A stretch of DNA of 64,000 nucleotides from Costus lasius (lineage: Eukaryota > Streptophyta > Magnoliopsida > Zingiberales > Costaceae): NCBI GenBank assembly GCA_027563935.2, contig CM050446.2, forward strand, positions 33,359,501 through 33,423,500, in the 5' to 3' direction. Positions 11,636 to 23,972 of the stretch are shown piece after piece. Numbering within the stretch: position 1 is the stretch's first letter; each line of letters starts with the position of its first letter. Below the pieces are notes generated by a model. It was not told where the DNA came from, made no database searches, and saw only the letters and a program-made list of their open reading frames with translations. The translations under genes were made by a program, and so were the position numbers.

Positions 11636-13968
11636 AATACATAAGGCTCAAACTTTACTTGTCCTCTAGCAAAAATTAAAAATTGATCATAGGCATAGAC
11701 TTTCTTATGAAGAACAAATTTTTAAAATACAATCACTAATGAAAAATCTCACCAGTTGATTCATAAAATTTCAAATAAACACATCACCCTTTGAATTCAA
11801 TTTTCAAGATCCACATCTTAATCAAATAAAATTTCGCAACTTGTACAACAAATAGAATATCAATCTCAAGACTTCATCCAGTTTCGATTCATAACTATCA
11901 ACTTTTGTTTACAAAAATAGGATTTCCAAGATCTTTTTCCACTCATATTTTTTTTTTTGTATCGTCCACATTCTCTAATTCGATTACCACCTTTTTTCTG
12001 GTGACGAAGTTAAAGTACACTGATCAGATAATCAATGTAATAAAACTCATATCTTTTTAGTAGGAAGATTTTTACCAAAGATAGCGGAGTTAATGTGGAT
12101 CGGTTCCTCTCCATGACATGTACCCACATAGACACATGCTTTTTCTTTTCCCCCTTTTTTTTTACTTCAACCCATGTCCTTTGGTACCACTGTCAATTTT
12201 GCACAGTGCCAAGTAGGGGAGTCCTCACTTTATTTGGATCAAGGAATCTTTCTTCCCAACAAATAGCAAATAGCATGAATATCAACTAAATTAATCAATC
12301 AACATCAATTCAAAAATCATACTCATATGCTAATTTTATTCAAAGAAGTAGTTTCACTTTTAAACCAAATTCATCAAATAATATATCTACCCAAAATTCT
12401 ATTCATCAATCAATGAAAAATTCCAAAAGCAGATATGTATTAGAGAAATAAATTCAACATCATAGATCTAGACCTAATCACAAGCATGAACACATTCATC
12501 ATCATAGAAAATTCACACACCTCTCATCACATGAATTCAAGTCATAAAAATTTTTAAACATCTAAATATGTCAAAATCAATGCAAAAGGTGTGAAGCATC
12601 AAACTCAAACAATCATGGTCAAAAGTGTAAAATGATAGATTCAAGAGACCACATCGAGTAGAAATCTCAGTGAGTGATACATCTAAAGTAAATCAAAGAT
12701 GCAACCATATGAAATAATCATGAATAAGAGAGTGCAAACAATACTCACAAAACTATATAGCAGGCTCAGACTAAAAATACATAAGGCTCAGACCAAAAAT
12801 AGTGTTGGGGTAGATGCTGCAAGGTCCAAAGATGTGCCTTTTGAAAATTTTTCCTGCACAATTTAAGATACATAAGGCTCAGTCTAAAAATAGTCTCTAA
12901 AAATAATAATGATAAAAATAATTTTCTCAAGGGAGAATCATAGATGTCGCCGGAGGTCTGAAGAGGATGCCGGTGGAAAGAGTCGAGCAGGCAAGAAGCA
13001 GAGGGTGAACAGAGGCTAGCTGAAAAGCTGCTAGCAATGATGGTGATGGTGCCGACAGTAGAGTGAGTAATCTCTAGTAGCCTGCTAGAAATCACAGTCC
13101 AAGAGGTGAGATCGTCGGCTGGTGGGTGCCAGAAATAATGCTGCATAGATAAAAAAATCAGTCACTAATGAAGAGTCTGCTGCATAAATAAATCAAATCA
13201 ATGGAAATAGAGGCAGTAGAAGAAGTAAGAGTCTGCTGATGGTACAATCCAGTATCGACGGCTAGAAACAGTAATGTCAGAGGCAGATGCAGTGGTAGCT
13301 AGAGGTGGAAGACAGTTGCTCTTGAAGATTTCTGGATCTGGAGGCAAAACAAGCTATAACAGGTAGAAAGCAAACAGTGCAGCAACTAATTTTTTTATGA
13401 AAAGTAGCCATACCAAAAAATAAAATTTAATGATCCAAATAGAAAATGGACAGAACCATGTAATAAAATAAAACTCGTTCTTTTCAGATGTATGAAAATC
13501 AAAAGATCAAAATCTATCAGGAATTTAGGGTATCAACAGAAAGAAGGCTACTCAGATTACAAAACTGCAAAAAACTGCACAAAAGTTAATCAGATTCGAA
13601 AAGTTGTTATGTGTCCTAGAATGATCAGAAAATATTTTCATGAAAACAATTAATCCACGAGGTAGAACGACACATGTTCTTCATATTCCATGCGAAAAAT
13701 CAGGGTTTCAAGTCATTAAAGTATCTTAAAAACTTGCAGCAATAACGTTAATCAGAATAGTCAAAAGAAAACTGCTGCAGAAATTAATCAGAATCAAAAA
13801 GATGCTATGTGTTTTAGAATGATCCATGGATTTTAAAATTCAATAAAAATATCCAGATGATAGAAAAAGATGAGTACTTCGTAATGGTGCCAAAGATAAA
13901 AAATTTTCCCAACCCAGTTTCTTAAAATCACAGCGAGAAAACACCTAGTCAGATAAGCAAAGTGCAGA
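11636..13968. other. Interior of the Tat-like element without coding signal
   Basis: An AT-rich interior between the gag-like frame and the 3' LTR. No protease, RT, RNase H or integrase motif could be read on either strand. The last bases before the LTR lack a clear purine tract. Related elements have a GGGGGA-type tract here, so it has decayed. Confidence 0.6.
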
Positions 13969-14163
13969 TTTAGAATTACGGGCGTAAAGTTCTTTACGGC
14001 AGTGCTGTAATGTACACAAAACTCTCGGTCGGAAAATGCCCCAAATTACAGTACTGTAAAAACTAATACGGTACTGCCATAATGTGCTAAAAACTCTCGG
14101 ATGAAATCGGACCGAAATTACGGCACCGTAACACTGATTACGGTAGTGTCGTATTTTGCGCAA
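13969..14163. repeat. Internal palindrome array (three modules)
   Basis: Three modules about 60 bp apart. Each has a short TTACGG..CGTAA palindrome followed by a longer one such as TTTACGGCAGTGCTGTAA or ATTACGGTAGTGTCGTA. It lies outside the LTRs but has the same design as the LTR arrays. Confidence 0.8.
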
Positions 14164-14307
14164 AATTTTATTTTCCTACAAAAAGAGAAGAAAAAATTAA
14201 TTCTAAAAATAAACTAAAATAAAAGAAACTAAACTAAGGTAAGAGTGCTTGGGTTGCCTCCCAAGAAGCGCTAATTTTATGTCTATAGCTTGACCAAAAA
14301 TCAAATC

Positions 14308-15504
14308 TCATGGTGAAGCAGGTGAATCAGTTCCCAAGTAAATAGCATGTAATTTCTTTCTTTTCCGCTGTCCAAAAAGTTTAGCCACTAATTCAAATAT
14401 CCAAAATTTTAAATAAATCACAATCAATGTGGCTTTCTTAAATATGCGGAAATCAAAATCAAGATTTTCAGTGATCTTCCTATATTTGTCAGTAAGCAAA
14501 ATCATAAGTCCTTTCTTCAGATTTATATTTTCAATTGCAATAGGACTTTGATTAAAAGATATAAGCATTGGATCATCAAAATAATCTTTATGTCTCACAT
14601 TGGGTTCCTCAATAAAGCATAGTTTTTCAAATAAATCAAAAGAGTGAACAGTAGATATGGGCAAAGCATCATCATGATAAGATTCATCAATGTTTGTATT
14701 TTTCAAATCTTTTTCAAGTTCCTCATGCACATCATCAAATAATTTGTCAATTTCAAAATTATCAACAAAATCAGAGTAATATTTTTCTAAATTAGTCCCT
14801 TCATATCCTTCATCAGAATTAACCACAAATAACATATCATCAAAAGAATCAATTTCATCAAAAGAAGATTTTTCAATTTTAATTTCCTCAAATTTTTCCA
14901 CAAATACATTATCAAAGGAATCAATTTCATAATTATCAAAATCAGAGTGAGATGCATTAATATTCACATAAGGCTCAATCTCAAAACAATCATAATTAGA
15001 GGGGGAATTTTCTAAATCAAGTTCTTCAGTTTCCAAATCAAACTCAAATAAACATGTTTTTTGTTGTGCTATCTGGTTTTCTAGCATTTCAGTATCATCA
15101 CTCATATTATCCCTCCTAGAATCAATTTGTTTAAAGGTCTCATGTGACTCCTCATTATGTTTCATGAATTTTTCAAACATTATCTCTAAGCTAGATTTTT
15201 CATTATCCTCAAAGTATGATTCTGAAACATAATTTGAGCAATCATCATAAAAAGAAGTTTGGTTTTCCCATCTAGAATTATACTGATCATCCTAGTGCCA
15301 TGGTGAATTGGAATTTGGAGGAATTAAAATTGGATAATTACAAGTATAATGATCAATACGTCCACAAATATCACATCTATTAGAAGAAAGAGAGTGCATA
15401 TAAGAGTTAAACGTATCTTCAAGTGTGCACAATGAATCATACTTACCTTGTGGCATGTATACCTCACCTCTTTTAGCTGCCCATGAGTTATGATTAAAAG
15501 ACAT
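14308..15504 (-). pseudogene. Gag-like acidic ORF of the Tat-like element, one internal TAG
   Basis: A 399-codon frame runs from ATG at 15504 to a stop at 14308, broken only by TAG at 15292-15294. Near the start is a knuckle-like CDICGRIDHYTC (about residues 43-54), reminiscent of a retroviral CCHC finger but with altered spacing. After the TAG comes an acidic middle section rich in Asp, Glu and Phe, with repeats such as DSFDNVF, DSFDDML and DKLFDDV. The C-terminus is basic (FGQRKRKKLHA). Similar acidic frames are known from plant non-autonomous Tat/Athila-type elements, and I assign it only by that resemblance. Compared with the decayed neighbours it is unusually well kept over nearly 1.2 kb. 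The TAG could be read through or could be a disabling mutation. Confidence 0.6.
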
Positions 15505-15802
15505 ATCTTCAATTCAAAGCTTTTCTACACAACTAAAAACTTTGTTATCTAAAAGTTCACAGGAAATAAAATATATCAAGATCAAAGACAACACAATCAA
15601 TATGAAATTTTTTTTTCCAAAATATATAAAAAAAATAGAAAATAATAAACTCAAGCAAATTCACAAATTTTAGAAGTCACAGTTCTATCACAACTTGTGA
15701 AAAATCTAAAACCTACAAAAACAGAAAACAAAGTTAAATCTAAGACAAATAAAACTTAGTCTAGCAATACTAACAACTATTTTGATATTAACAAAACTAA
15801 GG

Positions 15803-15820
15803 TCCCCGGCAACGGCGCCA
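15803..15820 (-). promoter_or_regulatory. Primer-binding site complementary to tRNA-Asp
   Basis: The plus strand reads TCCCCGGCAACGGCGCCA, which is the 3' end of plant tRNA-Asp(GUC) including CCA. The minus strand is therefore a perfect 18-nt primer-binding site, 6 bp inside the 5' LTR edge at 15827. The first gag-like ATG (15504) lies about 300 bp downstream. Confidence 0.9.
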
Positions 15821-15826
15821 AAAACT

Positions 15827-17859
15827 TGTTGTCATCCGAAAGGATATACTTTTAAATACAAGTAGGTAGACTTGCTTAAGGTGTCGCGGCCAAAACCTAA
15901 GTGTTGGCGTACAGGGCTATTGTCACTCCTTGACACAGCTCCAAAAACTTGTTGTCCCTAAACTTGTAGTGTCCGCAAGTGCACGGATACTCGAAGTAAT
16001 AAAATAGATATCGAACCCACAGAGACCTTATTGTTAAGTACCAAATAATTGTTTTCTTACTAGCTAAACAAATCGAATATGATGCAAGTGAATAATAGAA
16101 AGAGTGTAAAGATAAACAGAGAGATAAACTGGGACTAGGGTTTCATCCACCTTAATTTCAATGACTAGATATGAATAAAAGGTCGTCAGTCAAATCTTGT
16201 TATGATAAATACCTAATTTATTTCATAAAATGATTATCTCACTTTCGTGCAGACAATCATGCAGGGACTAATCCTCGCTTTCGCGCAAGATCTATCCAAA
16301 CGCTGAAGATAAGTAAATCATCAATCAAAGAATTCAAAGATCACTTTCGTGCATCCGAATTCTAAGTTGATAATCTCAAGTGGAATCTCAAGGATCACTT
16401 TCGTGCATCCGAGTCTCAACACAAGTTCTACTTAAAGTTTTCCAACAGACCGATCTTCACTTTCGTGCAAGATCTATCAATGTTAATAACATTAATTCAA
16501 TCCTAGATCAATATTATCAAATATGGCAATTCTATTACTAAAAATCCGAATTCAAAGAACAAACCTAATCTCTTATGATAAGTTCCAAACTTAATGATTA
16601 TTTAGGGTTCCAAATTTCACGATCAACCTTTCAGTCTATTTCATAAAATTCTAAAACATGCTGATAATATAAATCTAAGGAAAATAATAGTTATCACAAC
16701 AAGGATTATCATGACGAAAATAATAGTTATCTTGTCATTAAAAATCAAGGGGATTACACCCCATGTCCCATATGTTTAAGCTTGCATGGAAAAAGAAATA
16801 CAATGAATCATAGTCTTAGAGTGATAAGAAAACCAAGAGAAAGGAGAAACAACGTTACAACACGGCTGTAATAGAAATTACAGTCGTAATTTACTTTGAT
16901 GAATAGTGCCTGAGCCCTTCTTTCATCGATTCCTCCTCCAATTGATCTCCTTTTGCTCTGAAACTTCTGGTGTGTCCTCCCTTCCTCTAGGAAAAGCTTT
17001 AGTGTAAAAATCACAGCCTGAGGTGGTCTCTACGCCTCTCGGCATGAGGCCGAATCTTAAGCGCCTCTCTATTGATTGCTCTCTCGATTCTCGATAAACA
17101 TTTGTGCTTTTGGATCGTGTGTCTTCTCCTCTTTTATATGAGTCCGTAGCATCTTTCGGATCTTAATTTGGAGGTCTGGATCAAAAGATATGGTCCGCAC
17201 AAGAATCGGGCCCGAAAAACTCGCGTATCCACGATATAATTACGGCCGTAAAATGCATTACGGCAGTGCCGTAATTTTGGCTCTGTGAATTCTTTGTCAA
17301 AATTATGGCCCATAAAACTTATTACGGACATGCCATATTTTTTTTCTATAAATTTCTGGACCAAAATACAGCCCGTAAACATCATTACGGCAATGCCATA
17401 ATATCTGTAGAAGCTCGGATAGAAAATCATCTGGAATTACGGCACCATGAAGTGCTTTACGGTAGTGCCGTAATCTTCATGAAATCTCTAGTTGGAAAAA
17501 TCCCAAAATATGGCACCTCTCGGGAATTACGGCAGTACCGTGATTTTGATCTGCGAGTGCAGTCAAATTACGGTACCGTAATATCCATAATGGGGGTGCC
17601 GTAATTTGCTTTGAAGCTCCAATTCTTCTGAAATTTGCCGTGTGATCTCCTCTTGATGTTGTGAATTTAGCTATGCATCTGGATTGCTCGAAATCGACTG
17701 AAAATCATGTCTTTTTGCCTGAAAATCATCAAAAATAGACAAGAGTGTAGATTCCACAAATATTGATAAAAAAGACATAAAAATAAGCAAAGTCTATGAA
17801 TATGACACAAAAATACTCATGAAATGGCATAAAAATTACTATATATTTTGGTGTCATCA
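15827..17859 (-). repeat. 5' LTR of the Tat-like element
   Basis: A 2033-bp direct repeat of 9596-11635. On the minus strand it starts TGATGACACCAAAA and ends GGATGACAACA, next to the tRNA-Asp primer site. A TATA-like CATATAAAAGAGG (minus, around 17133-17146) follows the palindrome array at 17220-17615, so the array lies in U3 upstream of the probable start site. It differs from the left copy by scattered substitutions and small indels. Confidence 0.9.
17220..17615. repeat. Palindrome array ATTACGG..CCGTAAT in LTR (copy 2)
   Basis: The counterpart of 11030-11400, with the same module order. Several arms differ from copy 1 by single changes, for example ATTATGGCC against ATTACGGCC. It lies just upstream of the TATA-like box in the minus-strand U3. 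Confidence 0.85.
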
Positions 17860-17864
17860 AACAG

Positions 17865-20234
17865 CGTTCAGTTTCTCAATGAAGAAGGCCATAGGATGGC
17901 CCTCCTGACTAAGGGAACCACCGATGCCGGAACCAGAGGCATCGCACGCGACCTCGAAGACTTTCGAAAAGTCGGGGAGGCGCAAGACAAGGGCGGTGGT
18001 CAAGGCGTCCTTAAGCGCGTCGAAAGCTCGTTGAGTGGCAGGGGTCCACTCAAACTCATCCCTAGAGTGTCGTTGGGTTAAGGGGGTTGCGATCGTGCTG
18101 AACCCACAGATAAATCAACGGTAGAAACCCGCAAGACCCAAGAAACTGTGGACCTCGGTAACGGTGCGAGGCTTAGGCCAATGCCGGATGGCCTCAACCT
18201 TAGCAAGGTCAACGGACAGGCCTTGGTCGGACACAATATACCCAAGAAAATATACGATGTTGGTCAAAAAAGCGCACTTTTTCGTGTTAAGGAAGAGATG
18301 CTCTTTGCGCAGGAGTTCGAAAGTGGAGCGAAGATGCTCCAAGTGTTCATCGTGGGTCCGACTATAGATCAGGATGTCGTCGAAGTAGATGACTAAAAAC
18401 TTGCCCATATATGGCTTGAGGACTTGACTCATCAAGCGCATGAACGTAGAAGGGGCATTGGATAACCCAAATGGCATGACAAGCCATTCGTAAAGACCGT
18501 CCTTGGTCTTAAATGCGGTCTTCCACTCATCACCCTCGCGAATGCAGACTTGGTGATATCCGCTCCGGAGGTCGAGCTTGGAAAACCATGACGCGCCGGA
18601 GATCAAATCCAATATGTCGTCAAGTCGAGGAATGGGAAACATATACTTGACGGTGATCCTATTAATGGTGCGACTATCGACACACATTCACCACGACCCG
18701 TCCTTTTTGGGTGTGAGAAGCGCGGGAACGGTGCAAGGGCTGAGACTCTCACGGATGTACCCCTTAGTGAGGAGATCATCCACTTGACGCTGCAGTTCAG
18801 CGTGCTCCGTGGGGTTGAGACGATGATGGGGCAAGTTAGGGAGGGGTGCTCCCGGGATGAGGTCAATTGTGTGCTGGATTTCCCTTTCCGGGGGAAGTCC
18901 GTGAGGCAAATCCTCGGGGCTGATATCACCAAACTCGGCAAGGAGGGCGGACACCTCAATGGGAAGCGTCGGGTCAAGGCAAGGGATAGAATCCTGCACT
19001 TCGCGCAGCATGAGCGCGTAGACGGTCTTGGTCTGATGGGCCTCATGAACCAGCGCGGGGGTGTGCATGAGAGAGACTATGGGGGAACGCGGAGGGGCAG
19101 GTACTGAGGGTGTGATTAGGCCCTTAGAGGTGGACGCACGAAGCTCCTTGGGCGGAGCCGGGATCAAGCGGATCTTCTGCTCATCATGGTCAAACACATA
19201 AGTGTTTGACCGGCCATAGTGGACCACATCCCTATCGTACAGCCATGGGCGGCTGAGGAGGACGTGGGCGACATCCATGGTCGCGACGTCGCACAATACC
19301 TTCTCACGATAGTTCCCAAAAGCGATGGGAACCTGACATTCGTGCATGACCGGAAGACTCGTGGTATCGACCCAGGCGATAGAGTAAGGTCTCGGGTGGG
19401 GCTCAAGGGGAAGGCCAAAGCCCGTGACCATGGTCCGAGAGACCACGTTCAAGCTGCTGCCTCCGTCTATGACGATCTTACACGAGTGCCCATTGCATTT
19501 AATGTAAGTGGTGAAAATGCCCGAGCGCCTCCAATCCTCGGAATGCGCGGGCTGGACAAGGTTGCAGGGCACTACAAGTGTGGGCGGACCCAACTCCTCA
19601 CCACTAGTGTAGCACTCGGCCTCGACGTCGTGTTCAGCGGGAGTTATGGTAGCGACGCGGGCCGAACCCGCGTTGGCTCGGGTGGATTTCTTGGGACACT
19701 CATGCAACAAGTGACCTGGCTGCAGACAGTTGTAACAGGTGATGCGGCTAGAGGACCCAACCATGGGGGCCTTGCCCTTCTCCTCCCAAGTGGGCCGAGA
19801 AGATGAAGCCTTGAGGTGTGGGCGTCTAGGGGACGGATGGGTCGGGGGTGCGGGTAGCGGATCCGGACGAGGCTCCGGACGCTCAAGTCGCGGGTGGGGT
19901 TACAGGGGACCGCCTGCATGAGGACGCCTATGGGGGCCAAAGTTGTTGCGCCTGGCCACGGCGCGAAGGTCTTGCTCGATGTCTCGAGCGCGCTGAAAGG
20001 TTTGGTCAAAGGTCTCCGAACCATATGTAGGCAAGGCGCGGCGGATGTCCGCGCGGAGCCCATTCTTAAACTTCGACAATGCTAACTCGGGGTCCTCCTG
20101 CAAGTTGCAGCGGAGTTGAAGCATCTCGAAGGTGAGACGATACTCCTCGACGGTACCCGAACCTTGGTGTAGGCTACTATATTGGTCAAGGAGACGCTGC
20201 CTATACGAAGGGGGTATATATCGCTCCCGAAGGC
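17865..20234 (-). pseudogene. Reina-like gag C-terminus, zinc knuckle, protease, RT, RNase H start
   Basis: Read leftward from hAT-B: gag continues as RERYIPPSYRQRLLDQ to about 19900, where TAA breaks the frame. The CCHC knuckle CYNCLQPGHLLHEC is near 19735. Protease shows IDGGSSLNVVS (near 19460) and SRPWLYDRDVVH. RT shows the fingers and palm motifs, with [19 protein letters not shown] near 18500 and the catalytic YFDD near 18380. RNase H begins with ACDASGSGIGG and runs to EKLNA at 17865, where the Tat-like element is inserted. Three in-frame stops (19900, 18688, 18115) are single changes. At SW*MCVDS and FYR*FICG relatives have Arg, and TGA is one C-to-T step from CGA. It would otherwise be a full gag-pol. 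Confidence 0.9.
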
Positions 20235-21180
20235 CAGACCTAGCAAAAATTGACCCGACCCGACCCGACACGAAGTTAGGCGGGTTCAGGTCAGCCATAA
20301 TCGGGTTCGGGTCATTAACAGGTCCACCCGTTTATGACCCGAAAACAATCGGGTCGTGTCGGGTTATAAACGGGTTGACCCGCTTAAGCCGTTTAAAATA
20401 TAAATTATATATAATTTTAAATTTCTAAAGTCCACCTATGAATGGGCCATTCTAACCCTAAGTATAAAACATATACCCAAACTTTTATAGCCCAAATAGC
20501 CCAGTAAACAAATAACCCTAAACCCTAAAATCCTCAACCGATTCAAACTCGTTTCTTTCCCATCGCCTCTGCCGCTTGTCCCCTCCACGCATTCTTTCCC
20601 TATCGCTTTTGCCACTCGTCATCTCCTTTTTGCTTGCTCCCCTCGCCCTAATAGTTGAAGCGACTTGCAAGAGAAATTGAGGTGACCGAATTCTTCCTTT
20701 CTCCAGGATAAGTTTAGTTCTTTTAAATTCTGCTCTGTTAATTGGATCTTCCGTGATAATGTAGTTCATTAGACTCTGGGTGCATGTGTCATCACATGTT
20801 TGCTGGAAACCATTAATTTGGCTTTCTTTATTATTGGGATCTACATTCTGTTCATGTGATCTTCCATGGTAATGTAGTTGTGTTATCTCTCACTATGGAA
20901 ACCACTGATTTGGTGAACTTTTTATTACGGGGTTTCAATAGTTGGGGGTTTTGCTTTCTATTGGTTAGCCCTAGATCTGCATTTGTCAAGTCAGTTATGG
21001 GTCCAATCACTGAGATTGTCTTATTTTATTATTCCTACATTGTACTCAAATAAATTTTTTCTTGGAGAGTATACAATGGTTTCCATGTCAGTAAATTTCA
21101 ATCCCCTTAAAAGGTTAAAACTGAGGTAATTTCCCTAGCTGGGAAAAAGTCAGATATGATCTTGGAACACGGTTCTATTT

Positions 21181-23100
21181 CCATTGATTCACATGGATAT
21201 GTTGAGCTATGAGAAAGCAATATTTGATCCTATACGTTTTCGTGAGTTAGTTGTTAGTGCAATTGTGAAACATTATTTGTCATTAACATTTGTGGAACTC
21301 ATTGGAATTAGAGCACTATTTGCGTACTTACATTAGAATTGCACTACTTTTACTCGAAACACAATGAAAGCTGATTTGTTTAAGATGTACAAAAGAGAAA
21401 AAGTCAAATTGAAAAGTTTTTTTTGGAGAAAGTGCCTAGTAGAATTTGTTTAACATCTTATTTATGAACTTCTATTGCTACTGATGGATATATATCGCTT
21501 ACTGCACACTATATTGACAAAGACTGGGTTTTGAATAAGCGATTGCTTAATTTTTCATATATGCCTCCACCACATAGTGGTATAGCTTTGTCTGAAAAAT
21601 TAAGCTCTTTGTTGGTTGAATGGGGGATAGAAAACAAGTTATTTTCCATCACACTTGATAATGCCTCAGCAAATGATGCTTTTGTGGGATTGTTAAAACA
21701 AAAGCTTATTGTTTCAAGAGCACTTTTAAGTAATGGTGTATATTTTCATCAAAGATGCTGCACTCATATTCTTAATTTAGTTGTCCAAGATGGCTTGAAA
21801 GAAGTTGATATTGCCATTGAAAGAGTTCATGAGACGGTAAAATACATCAAGGGTTCTCAAGTTAGAAAGCAAAAGTTTCTTGAATGTGCTAAGTTTTTAA
21901 ATTTGGATGGAAAAAGGGGGCTAAGACAGGATGTACCTACTAGATGGAATTCTACATATCTCATGCTTGAAAGTACTATATATTTTAAAAGTGCACTATG
22001 TCACTTGGAGTTGAGTGATTCCAATTATAAGAATTGTCCATCTTTGTTTGAGTGGGAAAAAATTCAAAAGATTATGAAGTTTTTAGCTGTTTTTTATAAC
22101 ATCACTTGTGTCTTTTCTGGAGTTAAATATCCAACTGCAAATTTATTTTTTCCATCTATTTACACTGTATGTGTAACATTGAAAGATCATATAGATGGTA
22201 CAGATGATTATTTGAAAAAGATGACTCTCCAGATGTTTGGAAAATTTGATAAGTATTGGTCTCAAATCAATGTGATATTGGCTATAGCTGTCATATTAGA
22301 TCCTCGATATAAAATTCAGTTTGTTGATTGGGCTTATAAGAAACTTTATGGATACAATTCAATTGTATTTGGTGAGGTTCGAGATAGTTTATTCAAGCTT
22401 TACAATGAATATTATGAGGACAATTCAGCCACTTCAGTCATGTCTAGCTGCATCGCACCTGCATCCATTACTGTGGAAGGAGAATCATCAAATAAAGATA
22501 ATAATTTACTACAGGTAATAGATAAGTGTTATTTCATAATGAGTGTTTATAGTTCACTTTGTTATATATAATTTAACTAATTTTGATATGATGCAAGAAT
22601 TTGACTTATTTGAAAAGGAAGAATTTGGTAATGCTTCGCGCAAATCTCAACTTGAGCAATACTTGGATGAATCAAGACTCGATAGAAAGATGGAAGTAGA
22701 TGTGCTTAGCTATTGGAAATTAAATGAACCTTGTTTTCCAATTCTTTCAGTGATGGCTCGAGATATATTAGTTATTCCTATCTCCACTATAGCATCAGAA
22801 TCAGCTTTTAGTTGTGGTGGATAGATCCTTGATCAATATCGGAGTTCATTAAAACCAGAAACTGTTGAAGCACTTATTTGCACCAAAGATTGGTTATTTG
22901 GAGAAGCAAGTAATGTACTTACTTTTAGGTTTTTATTTAAGCTAGTGTACTTTAACTTTTTCATTGTTTATAATTTTGAATTTGAAATCGAGGAAAAGTC
23001 ATCATTAGATGAGCTTGCTGAAGGCAATATTCATTTGGATTCTAATATTGAAGAGAAGATAGATGGAACAGAAGTTGTAGCTTCAGATATAGTAACTTAG
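21181..23100 (+). pseudogene. hAT-B transposase
   Basis: The transposase is readable from about 21190 (YEKAIFDPIRF, FVELIGIRALFAYLH). It continues through a frame change at an eight-T run near 21420 and a TGA near 21460 where relatives have Trp. From 21531 a 346-codon open stretch includes TAHYIDKDWVLNKRLL just upstream, ITLDNASAND (a catalytic Asp region, near 21650), HQRCCTHILNL, VPTRWNSTYLML and LDPRYKIQF. After a probable intron near 22515-22590, the dimerisation domain YWKLNEPCFPILSVMARDIL and STIASESAFS follows. A TAG at 22822-22824 stands where relatives have Arg in GRILD. It ends near 23098. No BED zinc finger was found upstream, so the N-terminus may be lost. It belongs to the Ac/RICESLEEPER-like hAT group. 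Confidence 0.88.
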
Positions 23101-23489
23101 GTAGTAAATTTTTCATGTTATAATATGTTTCTTGTTAAATAAACTAATATATGTTAAATTATTTTTTTCTTTAGGTTTGAAGATGGATACTAACACTTTT
23201 TTTTGGCTTATTAACACTTTTTGTAAAGTTGGACAGAAGAGAAGGATGTCAATTTTGTTCTTTTGACATGTGTATATTTACTCATGACACTATGAATAGC
23301 GAGGAAGCTAAAAGTCTAGAAGGCTCTACTCATTTTGGTTGGGAGTCTGTGAATAGTGTACATTTTGAAGAAAGATCTGAAGCTAGTAGTTCATAATATA
23401 TTAATGGTTTGATATTTGTGATATGATGATACATTGATAGTTTAATAGTTGTGATATTTTGAAATTTGAATGGAAAATGATGTATGTAG

Positions 23490-23700
23490 AATGGTTTTAT
23501 TTGTGATGGTACCTGTGATTTGATTGGTTATATTGTATTTGTGATGGTATTTGTGATTTGGTTGGTTATATTTGTGAATTGTGATTTGGTTGGTTATGTT
23601 GTATTTGTGATGGTATTTGTGATTTGGTTGGTTACATACTTATATTTGTGATTTTTTTGTGATATTGGTATACTTGTGAATTGTGATTTGGTTATAATCG
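23490..23700. repeat. GT-rich tandem repeats near the hAT-B 3' end
   Basis: Repeats built from TTTGTGATGGTATTTGTG and ATTTGGTTGGTTATATT-like pieces, 35-65 bp apart, just inside the GGGTCGGGTCGGG subterminal cluster. Confidence 0.7.
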
Positions 23701-23972
23701 GGTCGGGTCGGGTCGGGTTAATAAATGACCCAATTATTAAATGGGTTATTCGGGTCGTGTTGGTATTCGGGTTAATGTATGACCCATTTAATAAACGGAT
23801 TATTCGGGTCGTGTCGGGTTGACACTGTTAATCTTGTGTCGTGTTTGGGTTACACATTTTAACTCAATTAATTAAATAGGTCGTGTTCGGGTTGGCCTAA
23901 TCGGGTTACGGGTCACAGCTGACACGACCCGTTTATGACCCGCTGACCTAAATTGCCAGGTCTACCGAAGGC

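Larger units (their letters stand above)
9596..17859 (-). mobile_element. Tat/Athila-like non-autonomous LTR element (LARD-like)
   Basis: Two direct repeats of about 2.04 kb (9596-11635 and 15827-17859) enclose a 4.2-kb interior. The plus-strand ends are TGTTGT..GTGTCATCA. The flanks AATAG (9591-9595) and AACAG (17860-17864) match at four of five bases, consistent with one mutated TSD. They split the host RNase H reading frame between the EKLNA and RQRYSTYDKE segments. The primer-binding site at 15803-15820 sets minus orientation. The interior has one acidic gag-like reading frame and no protease, RT or integrase. This is the pattern of a large retrotransposon derivative that depends on a partner for mobility. 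It is younger than the gypsy element it interrupts. Confidence 0.88.
20235..23964 (+). mobile_element. hAT-B transposon inserted in gag
   Basis: A 3730-bp element with terminal inverted repeats CAGACCTAGCAAAAATT (left) and TAGACCTGGCAATTTAGG (right, read inward). It is flanked by the perfect 8-bp duplication CCGAAGGC at 20227-20234 and 23965-23972. Removing it restores the gag frame (RYRLRERYIPP). Both subterminal regions are crowded with GGGTCGGGT and ACCCG motifs in both orientations, the usual hAT transposase-binding arrangement. A telo-box-like AACCCTAAACCCTAAAA at 20512-20528 lies in the presumed 5' leader. Confidence 0.95.

Noticed and set aside
15803..15820. Possible tRNA-Asp gene fragment
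   Set aside because: Only the last 18 nt including CCA match, directly at an LTR edge. It is a primer-binding site, and genomic tRNA genes lack an encoded CCA.
20512..20528. Possible interstitial telomere
   Set aside because: Only about two telomere-like units. It fits a promoter telo box better than telomeric DNA.
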